Below are positions 18,152-30,984 of a DNA stretch of 64,000 bases, piece after piece. The notes below the pieces were generated by a model. The model searched no databases, was not told where the DNA came from, and saw nothing but the letters and a program-made list of their open reading frames with translations. Origin of the DNA: Klebsiella pneumoniae. GTDB lineage: Bacteria > Myxococcota_A > UBA796 > SXON01. The DNA lies in assembly GCA_945862325.1 (NCBI GenBank), contig CAMAXZ010000017.1, forward strand, positions 16,575 through 80,574, in the 5' to 3' direction. A program made the translations under genes and the position numbers. The first letter of the stretch is position 1. Every line of letters begins with the position of its first letter.

Positions 18152-19239
18152 CAGAGCTCCGGCGCCGGGTCGGCGGCGGCCTGGGCGGCGAGCGCCGCCA
18201 CGTAGGCCGGGACCACCTCTGGCAAGGGACCGTCCGCCGACGGCAGCGCGGGCAGATCGAGCGGGGACGGGCCGAGCGCCGACACGCGGGGACCCTGCTC
18301 ACGTGGAAAATAGAGGGCGATCCCGAGGGACCGCCAGTTCACGAAGTCCCGGAGGTGGTTGACGTACCAGTCCAGCCGGTCGTCGCGCACGAGCTGTTGC
18401 CCCATCCGCGTCGCGTGCCGCACCTTGACGCCGGAGGCGTCGCGCACGACGAGGCCGATGTGGGTGACCACGATCGGCACCCACGGCCGCGGCTGTCGGA
18501 GCGTGAGCAGGATCGTCCCATCCGGGATCGCCGAGACCGCGGCCGCGGCCGCCACGAGGTCGAGGTAGCGCAGCGACCAGGTGCCGACCGGCAACGCCGC
18601 GTCCGGCACGGCGAACAGCCGGCGACGTCCCCAGTTCGCCCACACCTGGGGCGTGACGGTCTTCTCGAGGGTTCGGGCGGGCCCGACGCGGTCCGTGATG
18701 TCGGCGAGGACGCCGGACGCCACGGCGCCGGGGATCCAGCTCGCCTCCATGAAGTGCCGCCGGGTGTCGTACGCGCGCGCTTGGTCGCCCCAGCGCAACG
18801 CGTCCCGAACCGCCGGCGCGTAGAGCGGGTCGGCCGCGACGGCGATGCCGAGCACCTCCTCCACGAACGTGAGGCAGTCGAACGCGTCGTAGCGGCCCGG
18901 CGGGTCGGCGTCGCGACCGACGCCCTCTCCCGCGGCCTCGTTGACGTAGGGCGCCCCCAGCAGCCCGCGGCTCGCGGCCTCCATGCGCTCGGCGATCGGC
19001 CGCGCGCGGACGCCGCGCACCGCCTGCACGATCGCGTCGGGGATCGTCCACCGCTCGTGATCGATCGGGGGTGGCGGCCAGCCGGGCCCGGGCACCTTGG
19101 GCGGGACGAGGGCGGGCGCCGCGGCAGCCGGCGCGTCTGACGGCGGGCCGCCGGCCGCAGAAGGCTCGGCCGATGGCGCCACGTCGTCCGCGCGCGCCAG
19201 AGCGGACATCGCGACGATGAGAATGAAACCGAGGATCAT
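18151..19239 (-). CDS. Secreted DUF1460-like (NlpC/P60 superfamily) amidase
   Basis: 362 aa. It has a signal peptide (MILGFILIVAMSALARA) and a low-complexity Ala/Pro segment. The DUF1460-like core carries the catalytic Cys122 in FDCLTFVEEV and a His at residue 260 in VTHIGLVV. This family includes N-acetylmuramoyl-L-alanine amidase-like proteins that process peptidoglycan fragments in the periplasm. The core length of about 290 residues fits. It ends at the start of the phosphatase gene, so the two are likely coexpressed. The actual substrate is not known. Confidence 0.8.
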   Translation of the reverse strand: MILGFILIVAMSALARADDVAPSAEPSAAGGPPSDAPAAAAPALVPPKVPGPGWPPPPIDHERWTIPDAIVQAVRGVRARPIAERMEAASRGLLGAPYVNEAAGEGVGRDADPPGRYDAFDCLTFVEEVLGIAVAADPLYAPAVRDALRWGDQARAYDTRRHFMEASWIPGAVASGVLADITDRVGPARTLEKTVTPQVWANWGRRRLFAVPDAALPVGTWSLRYLDLVAAAAAVSAIPDGTILLTLRQPRPWVPIVVTHIGLVVRDASGVKVRHATRMGQQLVRDDRLDWYVNHLRDFVNWRSLGIALYFPREQGPRVSALGPSPLDLPALPSADGPLPEVVPAYVAALAAQAAADPAPEL

Positions 19240-19245
19240 CCTCGA

Positions 19246-20598
19246 CTACATGCCGAGGCGATGCTGATAGCCGGCGATGCGCTCGAGCATCGATTCGAGC
19301 CGCGGCTCGTCGAGGGCCTCGCCGGCCGCGCCCAGCGCGCGCTCGATGAGGTCGCCCAGCGCGCGATCGAGCAGGCGACGCTGCTCGGTTGCCGGCCGCC
19401 GACGCAGGTTCTTCAGCACCTGCGCGATCGGCAGGCGCCCGTCCAGGCTCGGCTCGACGTTCTTGAACAGGAGCGCGTGCGCCCCGGAGCTGCCCTCGAT
19501 GAGGAGCTGCAGCTGGGCCTGACCCGCGCCGCTGCCGTCCACCGCGTCGAGCGCGGCGCACACGGTGGCGCAGACGTCGTTCAGGACCTCGAGCTTGCGC
19601 GCCGCCTCGTCATCGTGGAGCTTGGGCCCCGAGAAGTTCAGCGAGATGGCGCCCGACTCGCGCGCGGCGGCGTCGGCCTCCTCCATCTCGATGACCGTCT
19701 CGGTCGACGCGAGCAACGGCACGAACGGCGCGCGCTCGGCGTCGGTGACCTCCACACGGTCGAGCAGCGCGCGCTCCGTGGTGAAGTCGCCGCCCATGCG
19801 GGACGTGTCGTAGTCTTGAAACGCCGCGAGCTCGTCGAACGGCTCGTCGGCGCCGCGGCGACCCTCGCGCGCTGCCGCCGGGGCGGCGACCTCGGCCTCG
19901 GGGTCGGCCTGGCGCGGCGGCGTGCGGGTGGACTCCGCGAACCGCACCACGCCCGAATCGAGCAAGGTCCGCACGACCGCGAGGGTGCGACCGGACTCGC
20001 GTGGGCTCAGGCGCAAAACTTCGTAGAGCGCGCGCCCGCCCTCGGCGAGGGACACGATGGCGCGCTGGACGCCGTCGGAGCGCCGCTCGGCCGCCCGCGG
20101 GCCGGGGACGAGCGCCACGTCGAGGTACGGCTCGAACGCGCGCACGAGCTCCGCGAGCGCGGCGAGCTCCTCCACGAGCGCCCGCGAGTCGTGACCGACC
20201 TGGATGTTGTCGGTGAACACGGCGTCCATCGGCGTCAAACGGAGCGCTTCGCCGCCCGCCAGGAACTGGAGCAGATTCTCACGAAAGCGCTCGTGCAACA
20301 GCGCCGTGACGACGTCCTCGGCGACCGCGTCGAACAGCGCCTCGGACAACGACCCGCCCTGCCCCACCGCGACCCGCACGCGCTCGATCGCCTCGGCATC
20401 CGCCGCGCGCGCGTTGGACAGGAGCTCGACGACACGAGGCGCGTCCTCGGCGGTGTGCGCCGCGAGGACCTCGCCCATCATCACGTAGACCTGGTGACGG
20501 CCCAGAGGGGTCTCCGCGGAGATCATCCCCGTTCGTCCGGCGTCGAGCCACGAGACGAGCGTCTCCCGTGGACTCGTGGTCACCTCCGACGACGCCAA
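19246..20598 (-). CDS. DUF4388/PATAN-like regulatory protein
   Basis: 450 aa. It starts with a stretch (TGMISAETPLGRHQVYVMMGEVLAAHT) whose shape recalls the DUF4388/PATAN domain found in myxobacterial regulators (the run is abbreviated here: GEVLAAHT is the key end). The middle is helical, with winged-helix-like features around LYEVLRLSPRESGRTLAVVR. The C-terminal 120 residues are helical and acidic. The family call is uncertain. The TTG start at 20598 follows a GGGAG site and a strong promoter. It lies downstream of an ECF sigma gene but has its own promoter. Confidence 0.5.
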   Translation of the reverse strand: MASSEVTTSPRETLVSWLDAGRTGMISAETPLGRHQVYVMMGEVLAAHTAEDAPRVVELLSNARAADAEAIERVRVAVGQGGSLSEALFDAVAEDVVTALLHERFRENLLQFLAGGEALRLTPMDAVFTDNIQVGHDSRALVEELAALAELVRAFEPYLDVALVPGPRAAERRSDGVQRAIVSLAEGGRALYEVLRLSPRESGRTLAVVRTLLDSGVVRFAESTRTPPRQADPEAEVAAPAAAREGRRGADEPFDELAAFQDYDTSRMGGDFTTERALLDRVEVTDAERAPFVPLLASTETVIEMEEADAAARESGAISLNFSGPKLHDDEAARKLEVLNDVCATVCAALDAVDGSGAGQAQLQLLIEGSSGAHALLFKNVEPSLDGRLPIAQVLKNLRRRPATEQRRLLDRALGDLIERALGAAGEALDEPRLESMLERIAGYQHRLGM

Positions 20599-20630
20599 TA
20601 CCCGCTCCCGCGCCTCAGCCGCGCTGATGC

Positions 20631-20659
20631 ATGCTACCGGCCCGCACGGGCGCGGTCAA
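20631..20659 (-). promoter_or_regulatory. Promoter of the DUF4388-like gene
   Basis: On the minus strand TTGACC (20659-20654), a 17-base spacer, then TAGCAT (20636-20631). This is one of the best sigma-70-type promoters in the window. The predicted start is about 20624, giving a leader of roughly 26 bases that contains the GGGAG site. Confidence 0.65.
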
Positions 20660-20697
20660 ACCGCAGGCGCCCGCCGGGGGCCGACATCACAATCGCC

Positions 20698-21285
20698 TCA
20701 CGACGCGGCGAGCACACGGGCGTCGTCGCCGAGCGCGTCGAGCAGGCGGTCGCGGGCGCGACTCAACCGAGACATGACCGTCCCCAACTTGATGCAGAGC
20801 GCCGACGCGATCTCGGAGTAGCTGAGGTCCTCGTAGTAGCGCAGCATCAGGATGTCGCGGTGATCGGCGGTGAGGCGACCGATCGCCGCGATGATCTCGT
20901 CCTGACGCTCGCCCCCGAACACCGCGTCGATCGGGTCGGCGAGGAGCGCCTCGCTGCGGGGGGTCGCGGCGAGGATGCTGTCCCGGCGACGGCGGTCACG
21001 GACCAGGTTGAAGCAGAGATTCCTGGTGACCCGGTACAGCCAGGCCTGGATCCGGAAGTCAGGCTCGAACAGCCGCGGCTCGCGCATCGCCTTGATGAAC
21101 ACCTCCTGCACCACGTCGCGCGCTTCGTGCGCATCTTTCAAGATGCACCACGCGTGCACGTAGAGCCGCTCCTCGAAGCGCTCCACGAGCATGGACATCG
21201 CGTGCGACCGGTCTCCGCCCGCGACGCGCTTGACGGTGTCTTCGCTCCATCCGGCCTGCGCGTTCTCGTTTCGGTGCGACTCCAT
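20698..21285 (-). CDS. ECF-type RNA polymerase sigma factor
   Basis: 195 aa. Region 2 is clear ([31 protein letters not shown], key core [10 protein letters not shown]), followed by [20 protein letters not shown]. Region 4 is [19 protein letters not shown] with the helix-turn-helix and [15 protein letters not shown]. It directs RNA polymerase to a set of stress or envelope promoters. No anti-sigma factor gene is seen on either side, which is unusual for ECF sigma factors. GGGAGG precedes the ATG. The start is the only one with an SD. Confidence 0.88.
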   Translation of the reverse strand: MESHRNENAQAGWSEDTVKRVAGGDRSHAMSMLVERFEERLYVHAWCILKDAHEARDVVQEVFIKAMREPRLFEPDFRIQAWLYRVTRNLCFNLVRDRRRRDSILAATPRSEALLADPIDAVFGGERQDEIIAAIGRLTADHRDILMLRYYEDLSYSEIASALCIKLGTVMSRLSRARDRLLDALGDDARVLAAS

Positions 21286-21369
21286 GTTCCTCCCGCCGAC
21301 AGCGTGATGCGACCCGCTGTCGTTCCATGTACGCGCGGACCCGCCCGGGCTTGCACCGGGTGACGCAAC

Positions 21370-21398
21370 TTGACGGAAGGCGCCGTCGCTCCGATGAT
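21370..21398 (+). promoter_or_regulatory. Promoter of the KH-domain gene
   Basis: TTGACG (21370-21375), a 17-base spacer, then GATGAT (21393-21398). The -10 ends six bases before the ATG at 21405, so the transcript is predicted to begin at the start codon. There is no SD. Confidence 0.55.
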
Positions 21399-21404
21399 GT
21401 CCAG

Positions 21405-21698
21405 ATGGACGCCAGCAGGGCAGTGGAAGCAGTGGACGGCGCGAGCAAGGACGTTGTCGAGATCAAAGCGCTGGTCGAGGCGATCGTGAAGGCGATCGTC
21501 GACCGGCCGGATCAGGTGCGCGTGGTGGAGATCGAGGGCACCCAGGCGTGCGTGCTCGAGCTCGTCGTCGCGCCCGAAGACGTCGGCAAGGTGATCGGCA
21601 AAAAGGGCATCCACGCCGACGCCATCCGACGCATCGTGCACGCCGTCGGTGGCAAGAACAAGAAGCGGTACGTCCTCGAGATCCTCGAAGGTCGCTGA
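21405..21698 (+). CDS. khpA: KH-domain RNA-binding protein (KhpA-like)
   Basis: 97 aa. The type II KH domain carries the GxxG loop in GKVIGKKG (residues 61-68), preceded by a beta strand ([10 protein letters not shown]) and followed by helix and strand ([10 protein letters not shown]). KhpA-type proteins bind RNA and affect cell division and envelope gene expression in other bacteria. The start at 21405 was chosen because the promoter ends six bases before it; an upstream in-frame Met would lie before the promoter. It is divergent from the ECF sigma gene. Confidence 0.8.
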   Translation: MDASRAVEAVDGASKDVVEIKALVEAIVKAIVDRPDQVRVVEIEGTQACVLELVVAPEDVGKVIGKKGIHADAIRRIVHAVGGKNKKRYVLEILEGR

Positions 21699-21711
21699 GC
21701 GACCTCGTGGC

Positions 21712-23388
21712 TCAGAGGCCCGGCACGCGCACGCCGCGTGCGCGCGCGACATCCACCGCGCGTTCGTAGCCGGCATCGACGTGCCGCAGGACGCCCATCG
21801 CCGGGTCGCTCAGCAACACGCGCTCCAAGCGCCGCGCCGCCTCCGGGGTGCCGTCGGCGACGATGACCTGCCCCGCGTGGATCGAGTAGCCCATTCCAAC
21901 GCCGCCGCCGTGGTGAAGGCTGACCCAGCTCGCGCCATTCACGGCGTTCACGAGCGCATTCAGGATCGGCCAATCTGCCACGGCGTCGGACCCGTCGAGC
22001 ATGCCCTCGGTCTCGCGGTTCGGGCTCGCCACGCTCCCGCAGTCGAGGTGGTCGCGCCCGATGACGATCGGCGCGGACACCCGGCCGCTCGCCACGAGCT
22101 CGTTGAACAGGAGGCCCGCGCGGTGCCGCTCGCCGTAGCCGAGCCAGCAGATGCGCGCCGGCAACCCCTGGAATCGAATGCGTTCGGCGGCCATGTCCAG
22201 CCACCGGCGGAGGCTCGCGTCCTCCGGGAACAGCTCGAGGAGGGCCGCGTCCGTGACGCGGATGTCCTCCGGGTCGCCTGAGAGGGCCACCCACCGGAAC
22301 GGCCCTCGCCCCTCGCAGAACTGAGGACGGATGTACTCGGGCACGAAGCCCGGGATGTCGAAGGCGCGGGGCTCGCCCCCCGCGACGGCGCCGGCGCGGA
22401 GGTTGTTGCCGTAGTCGAACACGATCGACCCGGCGCGTTGCAGCGCGAGCATACCCGCGACGTGCGCCGCCATCGACGCGTGGGATTGCGCGGTCAACCC
22501 GGCCGGGTCCGCGGCGCGAGCGGCGTCCATCGCGTCGAGGCCGACGCCGGCGGGGACGTAGTACAGCGGGTCGTGCGCGGAGGTCTGATCCGTCACGATG
22601 TCCGGGCGCCAGCCCCCGGCCGCCGCTTCGGCGGCGATGCGGGGCACGAGCTCCGCCGCGTTCCCGACGAGGGCCACCGAACGAGCCTCGCCCGCGGCGG
22701 ACCAGGCGCGCAGGCGCGCCACGGCGTCCTCGAGGGAGTCCGCGACCTCGTCGACGTAGCGGGTCGCGAGGCGCTTCTCGACCCGCTGAGGATCGACCTC
22801 GATCGCCAGGCAGCTCGCGCCGGCGAACACGGCGGCGAGCGGCTGCGCGCCGCCCATGCCGCCGAGCCCCGCCGTCAAGACCGTGCGTCCCGTGAGCGAC
22901 CCGCCGAAGTGTCGGCGCCCGCATTCGGCGAAGGTCTCGAAGGTGCCCTGCACGATGCCCTGCGAGCCGATGTAGATCCAGCTCCCCGCGGTCATCTGGC
23001 CGTACATCATCAAGCCGCGCGCATCGAGCTCGCGGAAGTGTTCCCACGTGGCCCAGCGCCCTACGAGGTTGCTGTTGGCGAGGAGGACGCGCGGCGCGTC
23101 TGGGTGCGTGCGCAACACACCGACGGGCTTTCCGGACTGGACGAGGAGGGTCTCGTCATCGGAGAGATCGCGCAGGGCGGCGAGGATGCGGTCGAAGCTC
23201 GGCCAGTCACGGGCGGCTTTGCCGTTGCCGCCGTACACGACCAGGTCGTCCGGGCGCTCGGCCACCTCCGGATCCAGGTTGTTCTGGATCATCCGGTAAG
23301 CGGCCTCTTGCACCCAGCCCTTGCAGACGCGCTCGGAGCCGCGTGGCGCCCGCACCACGCGCGGTCCGCTCGGCTCGGCCCCGCTCAC
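21712..23388 (-). CDS. hutU: Urocanate hydratase
   Basis: 558 aa, the usual size. It begins with [20 protein letters not shown] and contains [23 protein letters not shown] core (here [18 protein letters not shown]) and NAG-binding segments typical of urocanase. It converts urocanate to imidazolonepropionate in histidine breakdown, using tightly bound NAD. No hutH, hutI or hutG is seen here. The GTG start at 23388 lies one base after the stop of a small upstream gene. It is the third gene after rpoZ, an unexpected setting. Confidence 0.93.
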   Translation of the reverse strand: MSGAEPSGPRVVRAPRGSERVCKGWVQEAAYRMIQNNLDPEVAERPDDLVVYGGNGKAARDWPSFDRILAALRDLSDDETLLVQSGKPVGVLRTHPDAPRVLLANSNLVGRWATWEHFRELDARGLMMYGQMTAGSWIYIGSQGIVQGTFETFAECGRRHFGGSLTGRTVLTAGLGGMGGAQPLAAVFAGASCLAIEVDPQRVEKRLATRYVDEVADSLEDAVARLRAWSAAGEARSVALVGNAAELVPRIAAEAAAGGWRPDIVTDQTSAHDPLYYVPAGVGLDAMDAARAADPAGLTAQSHASMAAHVAGMLALQRAGSIVFDYGNNLRAGAVAGGEPRAFDIPGFVPEYIRPQFCEGRGPFRWVALSGDPEDIRVTDAALLELFPEDASLRRWLDMAAERIRFQGLPARICWLGYGERHRAGLLFNELVASGRVSAPIVIGRDHLDCGSVASPNRETEGMLDGSDAVADWPILNALVNAVNGASWVSLHHGGGVGMGYSIHAGQVIVADGTPEAARRLERVLLSDPAMGVLRHVDAGYERAVDVARARGVRVPGL

Positions 23389-23389
23389 G

Positions 23390-23608
23390 TCAGGACTCGT
23401 CTTCGTCGCCAGTGGGCTCGGCGCCGAAGTCGACACGGCGACTCCGGGCGTGCGAGGTGAACACGAGCCGGGACTCGTCCGCGTCGCCCGCGCAGTCCTC
23501 GAGCCCGGCCAGCGCCGCCTCGTAGGCTTCGACGGTGATCTTGCCTTCGGCAATGAAACGCTCGATCGTGCGGACGTCGAGCAAGCTGAGATCGAGGGGG
23601 TTCGACAT
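23390..23608 (-). CDS. Small acidic protein of unknown function
   Basis: 72 aa. The opening ([27 protein letters not shown] is abbreviated: [13 protein letters not shown]) looks like a short helical unit, and the tail is acidic (GDEDES). No family is recognised. It sits six bases after rpoZ and one base before hutU, so it is likely translated as part of that operon. The density of conserved-looking hydrophobic positions argues that it is a real gene. Confidence 0.6.
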   Translation of the reverse strand: MSNPLDLSLLDVRTIERFIAEGKITVEAYEAALAGLEDCAGDADESRLVFTSHARSRRVDFGAEPTGDEDES

Positions 23609-23614
23609 CGTTGA

Positions 23615-23917
23615 TCAGGCCTCGGGCGGGAGATCGTCAGCGGACGGCGGGAGCAGATCGTCGGGCGACGGAGGCAGCGCGGCGCCGCCGAGCTGCACAC
23701 GCACGTTCTCGTTCTCGTCGAAGCCGGTGAGGTCGGGGCGCACGTGGCCGTTCGCGACCTCGCGCAGCGCGCTCACGATCTCCTTGTTGGTGCGATCGTC
23801 CTCTAGAAGGGCGCGCTGGCCCTTCATGAGCTGCTTCGTGCGCTCCGCCGTGACGAGCACGAGCGTGAACCGGTTCGGGACCTTCTCGAGGCAATCCTCG
23901 ACGGTGATTCGGGCCAT
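23615..23917 (-). CDS. rpoZ: RNA polymerase omega subunit
   Basis: 100 aa. The start [17 protein letters not shown] and the [14 protein letters not shown] segment match omega, which supports assembly of RNA polymerase around the beta-prime subunit. [14 protein letters not shown] follows as usual. A Pro/Asp-rich acidic tail (about 25 residues) is extra. The ATG at 23917 was chosen to give the standard omega N-terminus. It is preceded by a conserved unknown and followed by a small protein and hutU. Omega is more often found next to gmk and spoT, so the context is unusual. Confidence 0.93.
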   Translation of the reverse strand: MARITVEDCLEKVPNRFTLVLVTAERTKQLMKGQRALLEDDRTNKEIVSALREVANGHVRPDLTGFDENENVRVQLGGAALPPSPDDLLPPSADDLPPEA

Positions 23918-23946
23918 TCGGGCGCTGTCCTCTGCGACCCGGGCAA

Positions 23947-24555
23947 CTATCCGACCGCGGGACCCGCGGCAACCCCCGCGTGGACGACCACGACGCCGAG
24001 CTGCCGGAGCCGCTCGGCCACGCGCGGCGACCGCGTGCTGAGCCACTCCTCGTAGAGGCGAACCACGTCGGAGTCGACACACGCGGCCGCCTCGTCGCGG
24101 ACGCCGGCGAGCAGGTCCGCACACGCGTCGAATCGCGCGGCCAGCTCCCCGAACACCTGCGCGAAGCTCCCCTCGCCACGATCCACGAGCGCCCCCAGGG
24201 TGCCGTAGGCCCCGCGTCCCATGGTCTCGCAGTAGCCCCGCGACACCCGGCGACGCTCGAGATGTTCGCGGAAGAACCCGGCGACCATCAGCGCCGTGTC
24301 GCCGAGCTGGCGCCACCGCAGCAGCGCCTCACCGCTCGGCGCGCCGACGGCACGGGCCCGGAGCTCGGCCAGCCGCGGCAGCGGCTCGTCCCCTTGGTCG
24401 GCCGGCCGCCGCGCTTGATCCACGAGCAGGTTCGACAGGTAGAACACCGCGTTCTGGCTCACCGGCGGGCGCACCCCCGCCGCCGCTCGCTCCACCTCCG
24501 TATGAAAGAAGTCGAACAGGTTGTCGCTGCTCAGCAGTGTCGCGCGTCGCTCCAT
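23947..24555 (-). CDS. Conserved helical protein of unknown function
   Basis: 202 aa, mostly helical. The opening [17 protein letters not shown] and the middle [18 protein letters not shown] look like a folded cytoplasmic helical bundle. It has no signal peptide or membrane segment. Arg and Glu residues alternate, as in protein-interaction or RNA-associated proteins. A GGAGG site stands eight bases before the ATG. It is divergent from groES and lies 29 bases before rpoZ, so it could be cotranscribed with rpoZ. Function unknown. Confidence 0.65.
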   Translation of the reverse strand: MERRATLLSSDNLFDFFHTEVERAAAGVRPPVSQNAVFYLSNLLVDQARRPADQGDEPLPRLAELRARAVGAPSGEALLRWRQLGDTALMVAGFFREHLERRRVSRGYCETMGRGAYGTLGALVDRGEGSFAQVFGELAARFDACADLLAGVRDEAAACVDSDVVRLYEEWLSTRSPRVAERLRQLGVVVVHAGVAAGPAVG

Positions 24556-24583
24556 GACCCCTCCTGAAAATTCGCACCAGCGC

Positions 24584-24612
24584 TTGACCCCCTGTTGGGG
24601 CGTGCCTACCTC
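24584..24612 (+). promoter_or_regulatory. groESL promoter
   Basis: TTGACC (24584-24589), 17 bases, then TACCTC (24607-24612). The predicted start near 24619 gives a leader of about 85 bases. The spacer holds a small inverted repeat, CCCC-N5-GGGG. I see no CIRCE element, so HrcA control is not evident. Confidence 0.55.
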
Positions 24613-24703
24613 CCGGGCGCGACGGCACGGCGCGGTCTCCCCTCGCCGAACGTCTCCTACACAACCCACCACGGCGGGCCGCGCGTCCGCCCTCGGAGCC
24701 CCC

Positions 24704-26686
<1,983 letters not shown>

Positions 26687-26719
26687 GCTGCGTCGCGGCG
26701 CCGCCGCGGCCAGAAGGCG

Positions 26720-26755
26720 GCCCGCCGGGGAAACCCGGCGGGCTTCGCCGTTTTT
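26720..26755 (+). terminator. Rho-independent terminator after groEL
   Basis: A perfect 10-bp stem GCCCGCCGGG / CCCGGCGGGC with a GAAA tetraloop (26730-26733), then a short spacer and TTTTT (26751-26755). It is oriented for groESL. It is the only classical terminator I found in the window. Confidence 0.9.
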
Positions 26756-26770
26756 ATGCCTCGGGGGTCG

Positions 26771-27316
26771 CTACGGCGTCGGCTTCGGGGCGCCCTTCGG
26801 GGCCGGCACGTAGAAGCGCACGCCGAGCGCTGCGTCGAACAGGAAGGACGTCGCCGGAAAGAGCCCGACGCCCGGGACGATCTCGAGGAAACCCTCGATG
26901 GGCGTGTCGTCGTGGCGGATGGTCATCCCCACGGGGATGCGCACCCCGAGGTCGAAATCGGAGTCGAACGCGTCGCCCGGGACGTCGCCGATCCGGATGC
27001 GGGGGCCTACGCCGAGGTAGGCGCCGAACGCGGTGTCGGCGAAGTCGTCGGTGCGGATCTCCGTGAGCTCGATGAGCGCGTCGGCGTGCACGACCAGGGA
27101 GCCACGCGTGAAGCTCCAGGCGACCGCGCTGTCGAACCAAAGCGGGCCGCCGGGCCGGTAGCCCAACGAAAGCCCTGTTGGTACACCAAGAATCAGGCCG
27201 AAGCCGATGCCCTCCGCGTCCCGACCGAACACGCTCGTCGTCTCGCGCGGCTTGGGGTCTACGTACGGATCGCCCGCTGGGGCGGCGAGCGCGACGGCGG
27301 TGAAGAGGAGGATCAC
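26771..27316 (-). CDS. Small secreted beta-barrel-like protein
   Basis: 181 aa. The GTG start gives a signal peptide (MILLFTAVALAAPA). The rest has alternating strands with repeated Gly-x-Gly patterns (GFGLILGVPTGLSLGYRP, then AYLGVGPRIRIG), typical of a small outer-membrane barrel of about eight strands. No family was identified. The start overlaps the stop of the TPR protein gene (GTGA). It is the last gene of the protease operon. Confidence 0.65.
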   Translation of the reverse strand: MILLFTAVALAAPAGDPYVDPKPRETTSVFGRDAEGIGFGLILGVPTGLSLGYRPGGPLWFDSAVAWSFTRGSLVVHADALIELTEIRTDDFADTAFGAYLGVGPRIRIGDVPGDAFDSDFDLGVRIPVGMTIRHDDTPIEGFLEIVPGVGLFPATSFLFDAALGVRFYVPAPKGAPKPTP

Positions 27317-27924
27317 GGGGGGTTCTCCGAAGATTCGAGCGCGTCGAGCACGGCCTCGTCCTGGTAGGCGACCACGAGGCGCCGGAGTACGGGGCCGAGC
27401 TCGGGATGGCGCAGATAGCCGCGCCAACGAGCGTCGCCCACGACGGTACGCACGGAAAATCCGGTCCGCAGCGCGTCGAGGAGGTGTCGTTCGAAGGCGT
27501 CCGCGTCCGCGCGCCGCGCGGCGACCTCCGCCAGTCGAAAGTGCCCTGGCCAGCGCTCCGGCGCGACCCGCGCGACCACCTCGAAGTCTTCGCGCGCCGC
27601 GGCGAGGTCGCCCGCGGTCAAGCGCAGCTCGCCCCGGTCATAGCGCCCCGCGACGAGCTCCGGGTCGAGATCGAGGGACGCGTCCAGCCACCAGGCCGCC
27701 TCGCGGTCGCGCCCCGCCAGCCGCAGCGCGAGGCCCACCTCGTAGCGAACGCGGGCGTCCGGGCCCACCTGGCGCTCCCAAGCCTTCGCGAACGCCATCG
27801 CGTCGGCGACGCCCGTGGCCCGCGCGCGCCGGGTGACCTCGTCGGCCGCCGACGCGTTCAGGACGTCACGGTAGTCCGGCGGCGGGAGCTCCGCCAAGGC
27901 GAGCCCCGCGAGGAGCAGCCACAC
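27313..27924 (-). CDS. Secreted TPR protein
   Basis: 203 aa. A signal peptide (MWLLLAGLALA) is followed by at least three tetratricopeptide-like repeats (for example ARVRYEVGLALRLAGRDREAAWWLDASLDLDP, abbreviated to its core YEVGLALRLAGRDREAA). TPR units bind other proteins, so it probably works with a neighbour in the periplasm. It begins with GTG right at the stop of the metalloprotease gene and overlaps the following barrel-like gene. No other domain is seen. Confidence 0.7.
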   Translation of the reverse strand: MWLLLAGLALAELPPPDYRDVLNASAADEVTRRARATGVADAMAFAKAWERQVGPDARVRYEVGLALRLAGRDREAAWWLDASLDLDPELVAGRYDRGELRLTAGDLAAAREDFEVVARVAPERWPGHFRLAEVAARRADADAFERHLLDALRTGFSVRTVVGDARWRGYLRHPELGPVLRRLVVAYQDEAVLDALESSENPP

Positions 27925-30900
<2,976 letters not shown>

Positions 30901-30984
30901 GAGACCTCCGGGCGCCTACAGGATGCCGCATCCGCGCGCGGCCGGCGACCCCCCACGCGGGACCATCACACCCGCTTGACAGCC

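Noticed and set aside
21314..21326. GGAACG-like ECF promoter on the minus strand before the sigma factor gene
   Set aside because: No GTC/CGTC -10 at the needed 16-17 bases, so self-activation is not supported.
24613..24703. CIRCE operator before groES
   Set aside because: No TTAGCACTC-N9-GAGTGCTAA or close variant was found in the leader.
30976..30981. TTGACA as a -35 for the cytochrome gene
   Set aside because: It lies four bases before the chosen ATG. The only -10-like hexamer (TCGCAT at 31001) needs a 19-base spacer and would demand a shorter start with a poor signal peptide.
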